Source: Chloroflexota bacterium
Lineage (GTDB): Bacteria; Chloroflexota; Anaerolineae; B4-G1
Reading direction: 5' to 3'
Length of the DNA: 29,622 nt
Assembly (NCBI GenBank): GCA_024232355.1
Contig: JAAEPW010000731.1
Coordinates: forward strand, 1 to 29,622
Below, one piece after another: positions 8,001-15,157 of the stretch. Numbering within the stretch: position 1 is the first letter of the stretch; each line of letters begins with the position of its first letter. The position numbers and the translations under genes are program-made. The notes beneath the pieces were generated by a model. The model worked only from the letters and a program-made list of their open reading frames with translations, did not search any database and was not told where the DNA came from.

Positions 8001-8320
8001 TAGCTCGCTTCCGCATCAATGAAAAGGGTGTGCGCATGCCAAAGCAGGGAGACGTGGTGACCGAGAGTCGTGGGCGGATCGTCGGCCAGATAACTTCGTG
8101 CGCGATGGACACGGAGGGTTACTTGGTCGGACAGGCCCATCTCAACCAACGCCACGCCAAGGTAGGCGCAGAGATCAACATTGTCCCTCATCCCACCCGA
8201 GAGTCGTGGGAAAAGCCCTACGAAGAACTAGAGATTGGCGACCGGCTGGTGATGCACAATGAAGCAACAGTAGTGAGTCGCTTTATGAAAAAAACAAGGG
8301 GAAAAACGAAACGTAAATAA
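5060..8320 (+). CDS. Fused serine hydroxymethyltransferase - glycine cleavage T protein (aminomethyltransferase)
   Basis: A 1086-residue polypeptide. Residues 1-440 are a complete SHMT, which interconverts serine and glycine with tetrahydrofolate. The PLP Lys is at about 268 (TTHKTLCGPRG), with ADIAHVAGM at about 238-246. Residues about 659-1070 are GcvT, which releases methylene-tetrahydrofolate from the aminomethyl-lipoyl H protein. It has FAGWEMPLWY, LFDVSHMG, a catalytic-type Asp in DGRVIDDLMVY (about 752) and GLGARDSLRVEAGLPLYGHE. The stretch at about 500-620 resembles a degenerate GcvT N-terminal half, which is an inference. No stop or frameshift lies between the parts. ATG 5060 follows GGAGG with 5 nt spacing, so the upstream TTG at 5048 is unlikely. 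No gcvH or gcvP is in the window. Confidence 0.93.
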   Translation: MSLSNDFLFRGDLSTLDPDVAQLIDLEKERQARKLIMIPSESSSPWAVREALGSVLMNIYAEGYPNPETHWLAENEILDYEHHLAHYRRYGDRRYYRGVEYVDVIESLARRRCAEAFATSRISADQLYVNVQPLSGGPANVAVQQALLKPGDTIMGMALHHGGHLTHGSPVNLSGRLYNVVSYQVDEQTELLDYDEIEEMALEHRPKLIIAGYTSYPRLPNWAKFRQIADRVGAYLLADIAHVAGMVIAGAYPSPLGYADVISFTTHKTLCGPRGACIITTDSILAQRIDRAVFPGLQGGPHVNKFAAMAVAFRLAQTEQFHTLQHQVVTNAQALAQALTDNDLRVPCGGTDTHLLLLDCKTIKGRDGTPLMGDVTAAILDLIGIVVNKNTIPGDKTAAYPSGIRLGTPWITQRGMGEPEMEKIAKIIADAMKATEPLIYKGVRGLVYRGKIDFDVLGKLRLQVAELAEQAGIDFEPLHSGYPHHYIVPEPDHEEKEQYRQIEIEGNLAATFVEQITPANLAYLKQGNWQPMTMLERDGKVMSLALIQRPSFGHYRYRIVVPANRAWRVIAWLRDLADGFVRFDDADPWAKLPGPVVVRDMGTFDEAIPELQTLEQDTFTPPFSYKPYFIGLSASDYADPTGEPLPHFEWQGTERSSPRRTPLFNWHTKHGAKMAPFAGWEMPLWYTSISDEHRAVRGAAGLFDVSHMGIFEVSGPHASYFLNLVTSNDTNALRPGESQYAYLLTPDGRVIDDLMVYMLSPSRYLVVVNAVNKDKDWVWLCAVNEREVLIDNARPWARTSFQAGLRDLHDPHESYAWLADVALQGPRSRDILLALLDKAPYSGAVPEIRSKLLTLKRTEVTEVQIPSSRAPGGIFNLIVARTGYTGERMGFEIFVHPDVMELLWEQLLEVGAPFGLRPIGLGARDSLRVEAGLPLYGHELAGPLDLRPDDAGFRSYVKVHKPFFVGRQAYIEHTRERKMIVARFRINEKGVRMPKQGDVVTESRGRIVGQITSCAMDTEGYLVGQAHLNQRHAKVGAEINIVPHPTRESWEKPYEELEIGDRLVMHNEATVVSRFMKKTRGKTKRK

Positions 8321-8379
8321 CGCACACGATAGCGCTTGGGCGGGTTTGTTCAGATTGTTCAACCAACAGGAGGTATATT

Positions 8380-9012
8380 ATGGAAATCCATCTGATAGAC
8401 GCGTTCAAGATATGCTTGGCGATTCTCGTAGGGGGTCTTATTGGTGCCGAACGCGAGTTCCGCGACAAGGCCGCCGGTTTCCGCACCATCATCTTTATCT
8501 GTGTCGGCTCGGCGCTCTTTACGATCTTTTCGAGCAAGATCGGTGGTGCTGGAGATCCAGTTCGCATCGCCGCGAACATTGTCAGTGGTGTCGGCTTTCT
8601 CGGCGCGGGCGCCATTATGCGCGGCGAAGGCCAGGTCATAGGATTGACGACGGCAGCCACCGTCTGGCTCGCCGCTGCATTGGGTATGGGAATTGGCGGA
8701 GGATATTACTTGATTGCCATCGCGGCCGCTGTTGCTATCCTGGTCGTCCTCTGGCTTTTCCCGATAGTCGAGGGATGGATAGATAACGCTCGCGAGACCC
8801 GAACATACCAGATCATCACCCCGATAGGCTTTGGAAAGTTTGCCCAATTGGAAGGTACATTTGTCCAATGCAGCCTGCGCGCCAAGGGACACAGACACAA
8901 GCGCGGTGACGATATGGTCTCCACTTGGATAGTATCAGGCTCACCCAAAAATCACGTTCGGCTGACAGAGAGACTCTTTGACGACCCAGACGTGAAGGAA
9001 TTCATCTTTTAG
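8380..9012 (+). CDS. MgtC/SapB family membrane protein
   Basis: A 210-residue inner-membrane protein of the MgtC/SapB family. It shows the conserved N-terminal GGLIGAERE, then RDKAAGFRT, a segment with SGVGFLGAGAIMR and a TTAATVWLAAALGMGIG helix. Four or five transmembrane helices fill residues 1-135, followed by a soluble C-terminal part of about 75 residues. MgtC relatives are linked to growth at low magnesium and to control of the ATP synthase. The bare family assignment does not prove that role here. ATG 8380 follows AGGAGGT with 6 nt spacing. The stop is 8 nt before truD, so the two are co-transcribed. Confidence 0.9.
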   Translation: MEIHLIDAFKICLAILVGGLIGAEREFRDKAAGFRTIIFICVGSALFTIFSSKIGGAGDPVRIAANIVSGVGFLGAGAIMRGEGQVIGLTTAATVWLAAALGMGIGGGYYLIAIAAAVAILVVLWLFPIVEGWIDNARETRTYQIITPIGFGKFAQLEGTFVQCSLRAKGHRHKRGDDMVSTWIVSGSPKNHVRLTERLFDDPDVKEFIF

Positions 9013-9020
9013 AGGCACCA

Positions 9021-10193
9021 ATGCGCTACAAAGTACAACCAGAGGACTTTGACGTCGAGGAGCAAACTCGGCTTTCTTTTGTGCCCCAAGGCTCCTTTGC
9101 CGTCTATCGCGTGCGCAAGCAGGGCGTAACGACAATGAGTGTGCAAGCTCAGATGGCACGAGCGCTGAACGTGCCACAGTCTAACGTCATTTTCCCGGCG
9201 CTCAAAGACAAGGATGCCATCACCACACAACATGCTGCTGTGCGCGGCACTGGCCCAACCCAGTTGACGGGCAACGGGTACCGAGCCGAGTTTCTGGGTC
9301 GTATCCCACGACCTCTCTCCCCCGCCGATATCGTCGCCAATCGTTTCACAATCGTGCTGCGGGACTTGTCAGAGGAAGAAACGGAGCATATCCAGAAACG
9401 ATTGCCTCAGATGGACCGATTCGGCCTGCCCAACTATTTTGACCAGCAACGCTTTGGCTCCCTTGCACCCGGTCAAGATCACATCGGCAAACGCATCCTA
9501 CGCCGGGATACCGAGGGTGCGCTGCGTGCCTATCTCACCCTCCCCTTTGTCGGCGACCCGCGCCCGGTGCGCAAGTTCAAAACTTTTGCCGCCAACCACT
9601 GGAAAGATTGGGATGCCCTCTTTGACGCGGCCCCTCGCCCTTCCAACTATCGCTCCGTTCTCACCTACCTGCGCGACCATCCGTATCCGACCGAGACTGA
9701 ATCTCGCAAGGCCCTCAACCTAATCACGCGGCGGCTCCTTAGCATCTATCTGTCCGCCTACCAATCTTTGCTGTGGAATCGCATTGCCGCCCGGCAGTTA
9801 GTGGAGCGGCTGGAAAAAATATCAACCCACGTAGAAATCGCGGATGAGCAACTCCCCCTCTACCACGAGATGCCCGCACACTTGGAGCACGGTCTCAACC
9901 TGACCATCTCACTGCCCAACCACCGCGCCGTGTATGCCGATCCCGACTTGGCAACAATCGTCGCCCACGTCTTGGCCGAAGAAGGATTAGCTCTGAATGA
10001 CCTCAAAGCACGCATTCTGAAAAAGGCCTATCTGTCCAAAGGAAAACGCGCGTTATTGCTCCTTCCCCAAAACACATTCATCTCACCGCCAGAACCCGAC
10101 GACCGCTTCCCCGGACGCAACAAACTGACGTTCGCATTTACCCTTCCACGAGGCAGCTATGCGACATTGGTAGTCAAAGTACTGTTACTTTGA
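9021..10193 (+). CDS. truD: tRNA pseudouridine synthase D (TruD)
   Basis: This enzyme isomerises U13 of certain tRNAs to pseudouridine. The 390 residues begin with the TruD signature RYKVQPEDFDVEE. The catalytic Asp is at about 63 in FPALKDKDAITTQ, followed by NRFTIVLRDL and the NYFDQQRFG motif (about residues 137-145). The TRUD insertion domain fills roughly residues 150-300. It starts 8 nt after the MgtC gene. Its end overlaps the convergent transglutaminase gene by 9 bp, so no room is left for a terminator between them. Confidence 0.92.
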   Translation: MRYKVQPEDFDVEEQTRLSFVPQGSFAVYRVRKQGVTTMSVQAQMARALNVPQSNVIFPALKDKDAITTQHAAVRGTGPTQLTGNGYRAEFLGRIPRPLSPADIVANRFTIVLRDLSEEETEHIQKRLPQMDRFGLPNYFDQQRFGSLAPGQDHIGKRILRRDTEGALRAYLTLPFVGDPRPVRKFKTFAANHWKDWDALFDAAPRPSNYRSVLTYLRDHPYPTETESRKALNLITRRLLSIYLSAYQSLLWNRIAARQLVERLEKISTHVEIADEQLPLYHEMPAHLEHGLNLTISLPNHRAVYADPDLATIVAHVLAEEGLALNDLKARILKKAYLSKGKRALLLLPQNTFISPPEPDDRFPGRNKLTFAFTLPRGSYATLVVKVLLL

Positions 10194-12578
10194 CCAAAAT
10201 CCGAAAATCCTGCCGATCCGTGTTCTCCCCCCCCACGAGAGCCACAACCACCGGCGCAGCCGCCACCATGCCTGAACGGCTCGCATCCGGTCAGATCCAT
10301 CCAGCGTGCGTGGACTGTAACTCGCCCACACGTACAAACTGACCAACAACTGTGCATCTTGAATAGCGGAGGATACCGCCCCACCCCGTCGCATATCCTG
10401 TGCTCGGTCTGCCATCCACCCTTTCAGCGACAGAACAAATTCATAGGGCGTGTCTCCCGACTGGATTGGCACGGCCATCCATCGCCCATAGTGCCACAAT
10501 CGCCCGTACAGCGTTGCCACAGTTATTGTCGGTTCTTGATGGCGCAGCCGCCAATTATCGATCTCCGTCCACCCCATACCTCCCAACACCAACAGCACCA
10601 ACCCCGCCAATATACCTCGTCCCCAAAGCCAGCTTGATGCCCCCCAGCCGGTACCCACCGGTTCCAGCATCCCCTCCGGCTCAGACCACTCGATCGGCAC
10701 CATTTTAGCCGGACGATTGACGAGCGGATGACTGCTGGTCGGCTCGAACTCTATCCACCCATAGCCAGGAAAATAAACTTGAACCCAGGCATGGGCCTGA
10801 TCGGCAGTGACGATGTAACGTGCATTCTCGGCGTCGTACGCGCCAGAGGCATAGCCAACCGCCAGCCGTGCTGGCAAGCCCGCCGCCCGTGCCAGCACTA
10901 CCATCGCTGAGGCGAAATAGTCGCAATACCCCTCTTGCAAGTCAAAGAGAAAGTAATCCACAACGTCCCGGTTCTGCGGCGGCATAGGGACGTCTAGGTT
11001 GTAGGAAAAGGTCCGCAAGTAGGTCTCGATAGCGCGCGCCCGGTCGTACGGAGTCGGCTCGGTAGCCGTCAGATCGCGCGCCAGCGATAGCACCCGCAGG
11101 GGGACAGTATCAGGCAGAAACAGGTAACGCGATTCTATCCACTCGGGGTAATCGCTCCCGGCAGCCAGCAATTGATCCTCGCTCACAACAGGCACCAACG
11201 AGTCAGCCCGGTAAACGTTCGCTCGCCGGGTGTCGATCATCGCGCCAAAAGCATCACTGGGGGGACGCCAAGCAACACTATAATCTCTGTCGACCGCCAG
11301 CAGCGTGCCTGCTACATGAACCAAACCTTCCACATTGCCCCGGATATCTACCTCTTGCCGCACCACTCGATGAAAAGGCACAGTCGTCGAGATAACGGCC
11401 TGGCCCGCATCGTATTCCGTCACTGACGTCTTGCCCGTGAACCAACCGTAACTGAAATAGCGATCATAGGTGATGCTTTGCCAATAATAATGAGGCGGTG
11501 AATCAGATGGCGAATCACTGGTAGTGATGACCAGCATCACGCGTCCCGACAATTCTGGGCCAGTTCCAATCAAATGACGGCGAGGTAACCAACCAATGCG
11601 GGCTGTGTCAAAAATACTCTCTTCTGCCGGAGCGGACCGCTGTTCCATCCCCAACGATTCAGCAACCGCGCTGCCTCCACTTTGTTGCTCCTCACTGGAC
11701 CTGCCCCTAAATTTGATAATTTGTTGCATCGAGATAGACGATCCCCACGTGGCCGCGATCATCAGCATCAACGACAAAAGAGCAGCCTGTAGAGCCAGAT
11801 CTCGCCAGATATCACGGGAGAATTTGATCTCGGACACCCGCCAGCGATGCTCACGGGCATCGTGTCGCACCAGTGGCATCAGCAGCAATGTCACACCTAG
11901 CGGCAGCAACAAGCTGAGAGAGCTGGCTCGCACATATTTGAGGGTAGCGACCAGCAGGGCAATAGCGGGAACCAGAGCAGGCAGTGGTTGGTGACGACGC
12001 ACCTTCCAACCGGCCCACGCAGCCACGATCCACGCAGCGCCCCCCCACACTAATGCCACCGCTACAGGGTCAAAAACCGCATTACCAGACGTCAGTGCCC
12101 CCAGCCAATCGCTCCAACGGGCGAAAAGGGTCTCTACACCAACTCGCAGTTCAATCAAGGCTAGAAAGAACGGTGACCAATCTGGCGGCGAGCCACGCAA
12201 AAGCCAACGCCAGATATCCCAGTATAAAGCAAGCAGCCCCTTGAACATTGTCGCCAGGTATCTGTCCAGTCGCCCGACGCGTGTGAGGACCACGACGACG
12301 CCCAACACGCAAATTACTATTCCCACCAACCAGTCCGGCAGCCGCGAGGCAGCCAACACCCATCCGGTCAGCGCGCCTGCCGTCAGCATGGCCAATATCA
12401 ACAGGACATCTATATCTCGAACAGCTTCAGCCAACCCAAACGCCACGCTGACCAATGCCACCCACAACAGAAACAAGAGAAACAACCCGCGTCGCGTGCT
12501 CTTGGACACCTCTCGTTCAGACGAGTGAGGAGCACTGCCATTCATCACGCTGCCGTTCACGATGACAACACCCGCCAT
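10185..12578 (-). CDS. TgpA-like transglutaminase-domain membrane protein
   Basis: This 797-residue protein fits the TgpA/DUF3488 architecture. It has several transmembrane helices in residues about 30-280, an extracytoplasmic region, a transglutaminase-like domain at about 500-615, another helix at about 652-670 and a DUF4129-like cytoplasmic tail. Cys552 (EGYCDYFASAMV), His596 (QAHAWVQVYFPG) and an acidic residue in WIEFEPT form the expected cysteine-protease-like triad. The substrate is unknown. The start is uncertain: ATG 12578 overlaps the end of the DUF58 gene by 22 nt, while a GTG at 12560 or ATG 12545 would also fit. DUF58 and TgpA genes usually sit beside a MoxR ATPase, which is absent here. 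Confidence 0.9.
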   Translation of the reverse strand: MAGVVIVNGSVMNGSAPHSSEREVSKSTRRGLFLLFLLWVALVSVAFGLAEAVRDIDVLLILAMLTAGALTGWVLAASRLPDWLVGIVICVLGVVVVLTRVGRLDRYLATMFKGLLALYWDIWRWLLRGSPPDWSPFFLALIELRVGVETLFARWSDWLGALTSGNAVFDPVAVALVWGGAAWIVAAWAGWKVRRHQPLPALVPAIALLVATLKYVRASSLSLLLPLGVTLLLMPLVRHDAREHRWRVSEIKFSRDIWRDLALQAALLSLMLMIAATWGSSISMQQIIKFRGRSSEEQQSGGSAVAESLGMEQRSAPAEESIFDTARIGWLPRRHLIGTGPELSGRVMLVITTSDSPSDSPPHYYWQSITYDRYFSYGWFTGKTSVTEYDAGQAVISTTVPFHRVVRQEVDIRGNVEGLVHVAGTLLAVDRDYSVAWRPPSDAFGAMIDTRRANVYRADSLVPVVSEDQLLAAGSDYPEWIESRYLFLPDTVPLRVLSLARDLTATEPTPYDRARAIETYLRTFSYNLDVPMPPQNRDVVDYFLFDLQEGYCDYFASAMVVLARAAGLPARLAVGYASGAYDAENARYIVTADQAHAWVQVYFPGYGWIEFEPTSSHPLVNRPAKMVPIEWSEPEGMLEPVGTGWGASSWLWGRGILAGLVLLVLGGMGWTEIDNWRLRHQEPTITVATLYGRLWHYGRWMAVPIQSGDTPYEFVLSLKGWMADRAQDMRRGGAVSSAIQDAQLLVSLYVWASYSPRTLDGSDRMRAVQAWWRLRRWLWLSWGGRTRIGRIFGFWSK

Positions 12579-13861
12579 AATGCGTCAGGGCGCTGGCGAA
12601 ACGACACCGATCTCCCGGTGCCAGCAACCATCCTCTCCCAAATCTCACGCTGCTCTGCCCTGGTTTCGGGCCGGTCGAGCAGGTCGCGTGTGATGACATA
12701 GTGCGCCACGCCTAAATCGGTCAGCGCTGCCCGAACAGCTCTCTGATCACCAGCTCCACCGAAAGAGACAGAATCCAGCAGCAGTACGGTCGGAATGGCG
12801 CCACGCCGCAGGAGGGGCACGAGCGCCTCGATCCAGGCAGTATCGTTGGATGGTGTGATGACCACAATGCTGGCCGAGTGTCCAAGCGCAGATCCGACCC
12901 GCGCCAGTAACTCGGCCAGGGGGCACGACCCAAGAGAGAGCAGAGCCAGTGTGCGCAGGATTTCCCACCGCTGGGCCTCGCCCTCTCGCGGCGGAAGCCA
13001 GGCCAATTGTTCGCCATGCGCCGCCAATCCTACTGCCCACCCCGACCGCAGGCCCCGGTCGGCCAGCGATGCGGTCAAGATAACGCCATGCTCTTCAGTG
13101 GCATCCTGACCATCCCCCACTTGGACGGATTGGTCCATATCCAAGAGTATCCAACGGTCGCTGGCAGGTGTGCCGTCGAAAAGCCGCACAAATAACGCAT
13201 CACGACGAGCCGAGGTGGGCCAATGAATCCACCGAAAGCTATCGCCGTGAACGTGCTCCCGCACACCAGCGGCACTGACAGTACGTTCAAGCGCGTTGGG
13301 GCGAGGATGCCCCACGCCCGTCCGTCCACCCGGCGACACCTCGATGGTTGGTAGAGGCACAATAGGCGGCAAAACCATCAAAGGCAAGGTCGCATCGTAA
13401 TTCAGTGTGACGGTGTAAAGTCCAAAGGGGTCGCTCGTGCGCAGGGTGGTTGGCCCGAGGGTAAAAAGTCCACGCCGGGTGCAAGCTGCCTCTGTGTGCC
13501 ACCGGACAGAGCGTTTGCTGTTTACGCGGGTTCCCCGCCCAGCCCGATAGTCAGGCAAGGTAGAGTAATCCATAACCTCGGCCCACAGGGCATGTGCCCA
13601 ACCATCGTTTGTGAGCGTAAAGCGCTCGACCATTTCATCGCCCACTTGCGCCCAGCCAAACCGCATCTCGCGTACCAGGTGCAACCCGCGTGATAGCGAC
13701 CGCGCCCACAAATAGCTGATCAACCACATTCCACTCAACCCGACCAAGAGGATGCGCCAGCCCCGGTAGGGGGCAACCAATTGCAATACCAGCAGCAAAC
13801 CGACCAAGATAGGCAAGAGCCACGTGCCAAGCCGCAGTTGAGACTTGGGTTGTTTGTTCAT
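12557..13861 (-). CDS. DUF58 domain protein
   Basis: A 434-residue protein with two N-terminal transmembrane helices (about residues 12-55) and a cytosolic DUF58 domain. The diagnostic motif HGDSFRWIHWPTSARRDAL lies at about residues 207-225. The following part resembles a vWA-like fold (RWILLDMD). DUF58 proteins pair with MoxR AAA ATPases and TgpA-like transglutaminases, possibly in folding or assembly of membrane complexes, but their precise role is unclear. Translational coupling to the downstream transglutaminase gene is suggested by a 22-nt overlap. It lies 29 nt after a truncated membrane protein gene. Start ATG 13861 is preceded by CGAGG. Confidence 0.9.
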   Translation of the reverse strand: MNKQPKSQLRLGTWLLPILVGLLLVLQLVAPYRGWRILLVGLSGMWLISYLWARSLSRGLHLVREMRFGWAQVGDEMVERFTLTNDGWAHALWAEVMDYSTLPDYRAGRGTRVNSKRSVRWHTEAACTRRGLFTLGPTTLRTSDPFGLYTVTLNYDATLPLMVLPPIVPLPTIEVSPGGRTGVGHPRPNALERTVSAAGVREHVHGDSFRWIHWPTSARRDALFVRLFDGTPASDRWILLDMDQSVQVGDGQDATEEHGVILTASLADRGLRSGWAVGLAAHGEQLAWLPPREGEAQRWEILRTLALLSLGSCPLAELLARVGSALGHSASIVVITPSNDTAWIEALVPLLRRGAIPTVLLLDSVSFGGAGDQRAVRAALTDLGVAHYVITRDLLDRPETRAEQREIWERMVAGTGRSVSFRQRPDALWRVLSS

Positions 13862-13890
13862 TGGTTAGCCTCGGTTCTTTTTTTGATGAG

Positions 13891-14202
13891 TCAAGCCGCG
13901 CGCCACAGTACATCTCCACGCATAACACGCTTGAGCAATTGGTACATGGCCCACGCTTCCCAGGCAAAAGGTGGAAAGCCCAACAATCCCAGCATCGGCA
14001 TACGAAAATAGTAAACGCCAAAATCGAGCGGCCAGGGCACCGTGTACCGCCAGCCCGCCGCGGCCCAATAGTTCCAAAACTCGCGCAGAAATCCGGTGAT
14101 CATCCCGGCTGCCAGTAAGTGCAGAGCAGGATGTGGAGCGCCCTGCGCCCACTCGGCCCGCGGCGAGTCTCTACCCAGTTGCATATTGTAACCGAAAGCC
14201 AT
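13891..14202 (-). CDS. Short membrane protein, probably the C-terminal part of a larger family
   Basis: About 103 residues from ATG 14202, with GAGG 6 nt upstream (a GTG at 14220 is in frame). The segment GFLREFWNYWAAAGWRYTVP followed by MPMLGLLGFPPFAWEAWAMY is, from memory, the C-terminal end of longer polytopic membrane proteins common in environmental bacteria. Here the N-terminal half is absent, so this may be a truncated remnant that kept an open frame. Two hydrophobic helices are visible (around the LLAAGMITGF and LGLLGFPPFA segments). The region upstream holds a hairpin repeat, a possible relic of the rearrangement. No function is known to me. Confidence 0.55.
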   Translation of the reverse strand: MAFGYNMQLGRDSPRAEWAQGAPHPALHLLAAGMITGFLREFWNYWAAAGWRYTVPWPLDFGVYYFRMPMLGLLGFPPFAWEAWAMYQLLKRVMRGDVLWRAA

Positions 14203-14312
14203 CGTCGTCCTCGCAATCACGCGAGATGTCCGCCAGGGAAAAAACTTTCAAGGATGATAGGTCAGCGTGGGCAATTCGGACAAGTCGACTTTGAGAAATG
14301 TTAGGACACTGA

Positions 14313-14340
14313 TGCCACAGATAAACAAACATCTGTGGCA
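14313..14340. repeat. Perfect 10-bp inverted repeat with ATCTGTG motifs
   Basis: TGCCACAGAT (14313-14322) and ATCTGTGGCA (14331-14340) pair across an 8-nt loop. A third ATCTGTG copy follows at 14341. The 179-bp gap between the GerW-like gene and the truncated membrane gene holds nothing else I can name. The motif resembles dispersed intergenic repeats of environmental bacteria. Confidence 0.55.
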
Positions 14341-14381
14341 ATCTGTGTTCTGAAAAGTATTCGGTAGCGAATGCTTTTTGG

Positions 14382-14783
14382 TCACTCTCGTTGGCCAAAA
14401 ATCTTGATCAGTGTCTTGGCCAAGCAAAAGATGCTCCAACCGGCCAGCAACGAACCGGCTATTGCCAGTTTTTGTTCGTCAACGATGGGCTCCACCCGAA
14501 CTCCCTCCGGTGTCACTTGAACGACGGCAAAGGGGCGGGCCTGCACGGCCGCACCACCACTGCCACCAACTCCTTCAGCAAATTCTCCCAAATCCTCCCC
14601 CATATCACTCTCAATCTCATCCGTCATTCCATACCCAACCCCCATCCCAAAGCCATACGCGACTTTGGCAACAGGGATGACGGTACATTCATCGACGATC
14701 ACAGGCGCACCAAATATAGCGTTGACATTTGCGTTGTCTTGCAATTCGGCAACAGAATCGAGCAGTCCTTGAACTGGATTCAT
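14382..14783 (-). CDS. GerW/YtfJ-like protein
   Basis: A 133-residue protein matching the GerW (spore protein YtfJ) family. It begins with a helix containing LLDSVAEL, then FGAPVIVDECTVIPVAKVAYGFG, a Gly-rich acidic linker, and PFAVVQVTPEGVRVEPIVDE. A C-terminal hydrophobic helix (AIAGSLLAGWSIFCLAKTLI) suggests membrane anchoring, which is not typical of Bacillus GerW. In Bacillus the family is needed for spore germination. It is widespread in bacteria that do not sporulate, where its role is unknown. AAAGGAGA precedes ATG 14783. It lies 33 nt after a second, diverged relative. Confidence 0.82.
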   Translation of the reverse strand: MNPVQGLLDSVAELQDNANVNAIFGAPVIVDECTVIPVAKVAYGFGMGVGYGMTDEIESDMGEDLGEFAEGVGGSGGAAVQARPFAVVQVTPEGVRVEPIVDEQKLAIAGSLLAGWSIFCLAKTLIKIFGQRE

Positions 14784-14816
14784 TGATCTTCTCCTTTGTT
14801 TTACTCTACTACTATC

Positions 14817-15146
14817 TCACTTGCGCACCAGGCGCACAGCCAACAACAGCAGCATTGGGATGATGAATGCTGCCAGTAACAGCCCACTGAGCCATTGAGT
14901 TGTCGTATCCTGGATGGGAATGCGGCGTTCCCTTCCATTTCTCCGCTCTAGGATTGCGACGGGATGCATATGTACAAATCCCCAACCTTGTCCACTCAAC
15001 TGGCGGGAACCGACAACGGCTTGGCGCCGCGCATAGGTTGTCACACGTACCAAGGGCACCAATTCGCGCTCGCCGACATGGATCGGCTCCCCTTTGATGA
15101 TTTTAGTCACTAGTGGATTTTGTCTCTCAACATCCTGTTCGTTCAT
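14817..15146 (-). CDS. GerW-like paralogue, membrane-anchored
   Basis: A 109-residue protein with IKGEPIHVGERELVPLVRV, aligning with the core strand pair of GerW-like proteins, then an RRQAVVGSRQ segment and HPVAILERRNGRERRIPIQD. It ends with a transmembrane helix (about residues 85-105) and a basic tail. The start at ATG 15146 is chosen because AGGAGG lies 4 nt upstream. An earlier ATG at 15161 overlaps the stop of the upstream gene but has no site. Tandem placement beside a second GerW-like gene suggests a duplicated pair that may act together. Function unknown. Confidence 0.72.
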   Translation of the reverse strand: MNEQDVERQNPLVTKIIKGEPIHVGERELVPLVRVTTYARRQAVVGSRQLSGQGWGFVHMHPVAILERRNGRERRIPIQDTTTQWLSGLLLAAFIIPMLLLLAVRLVRK

Positions 15147-15157
15147 AAATCCTCCTA

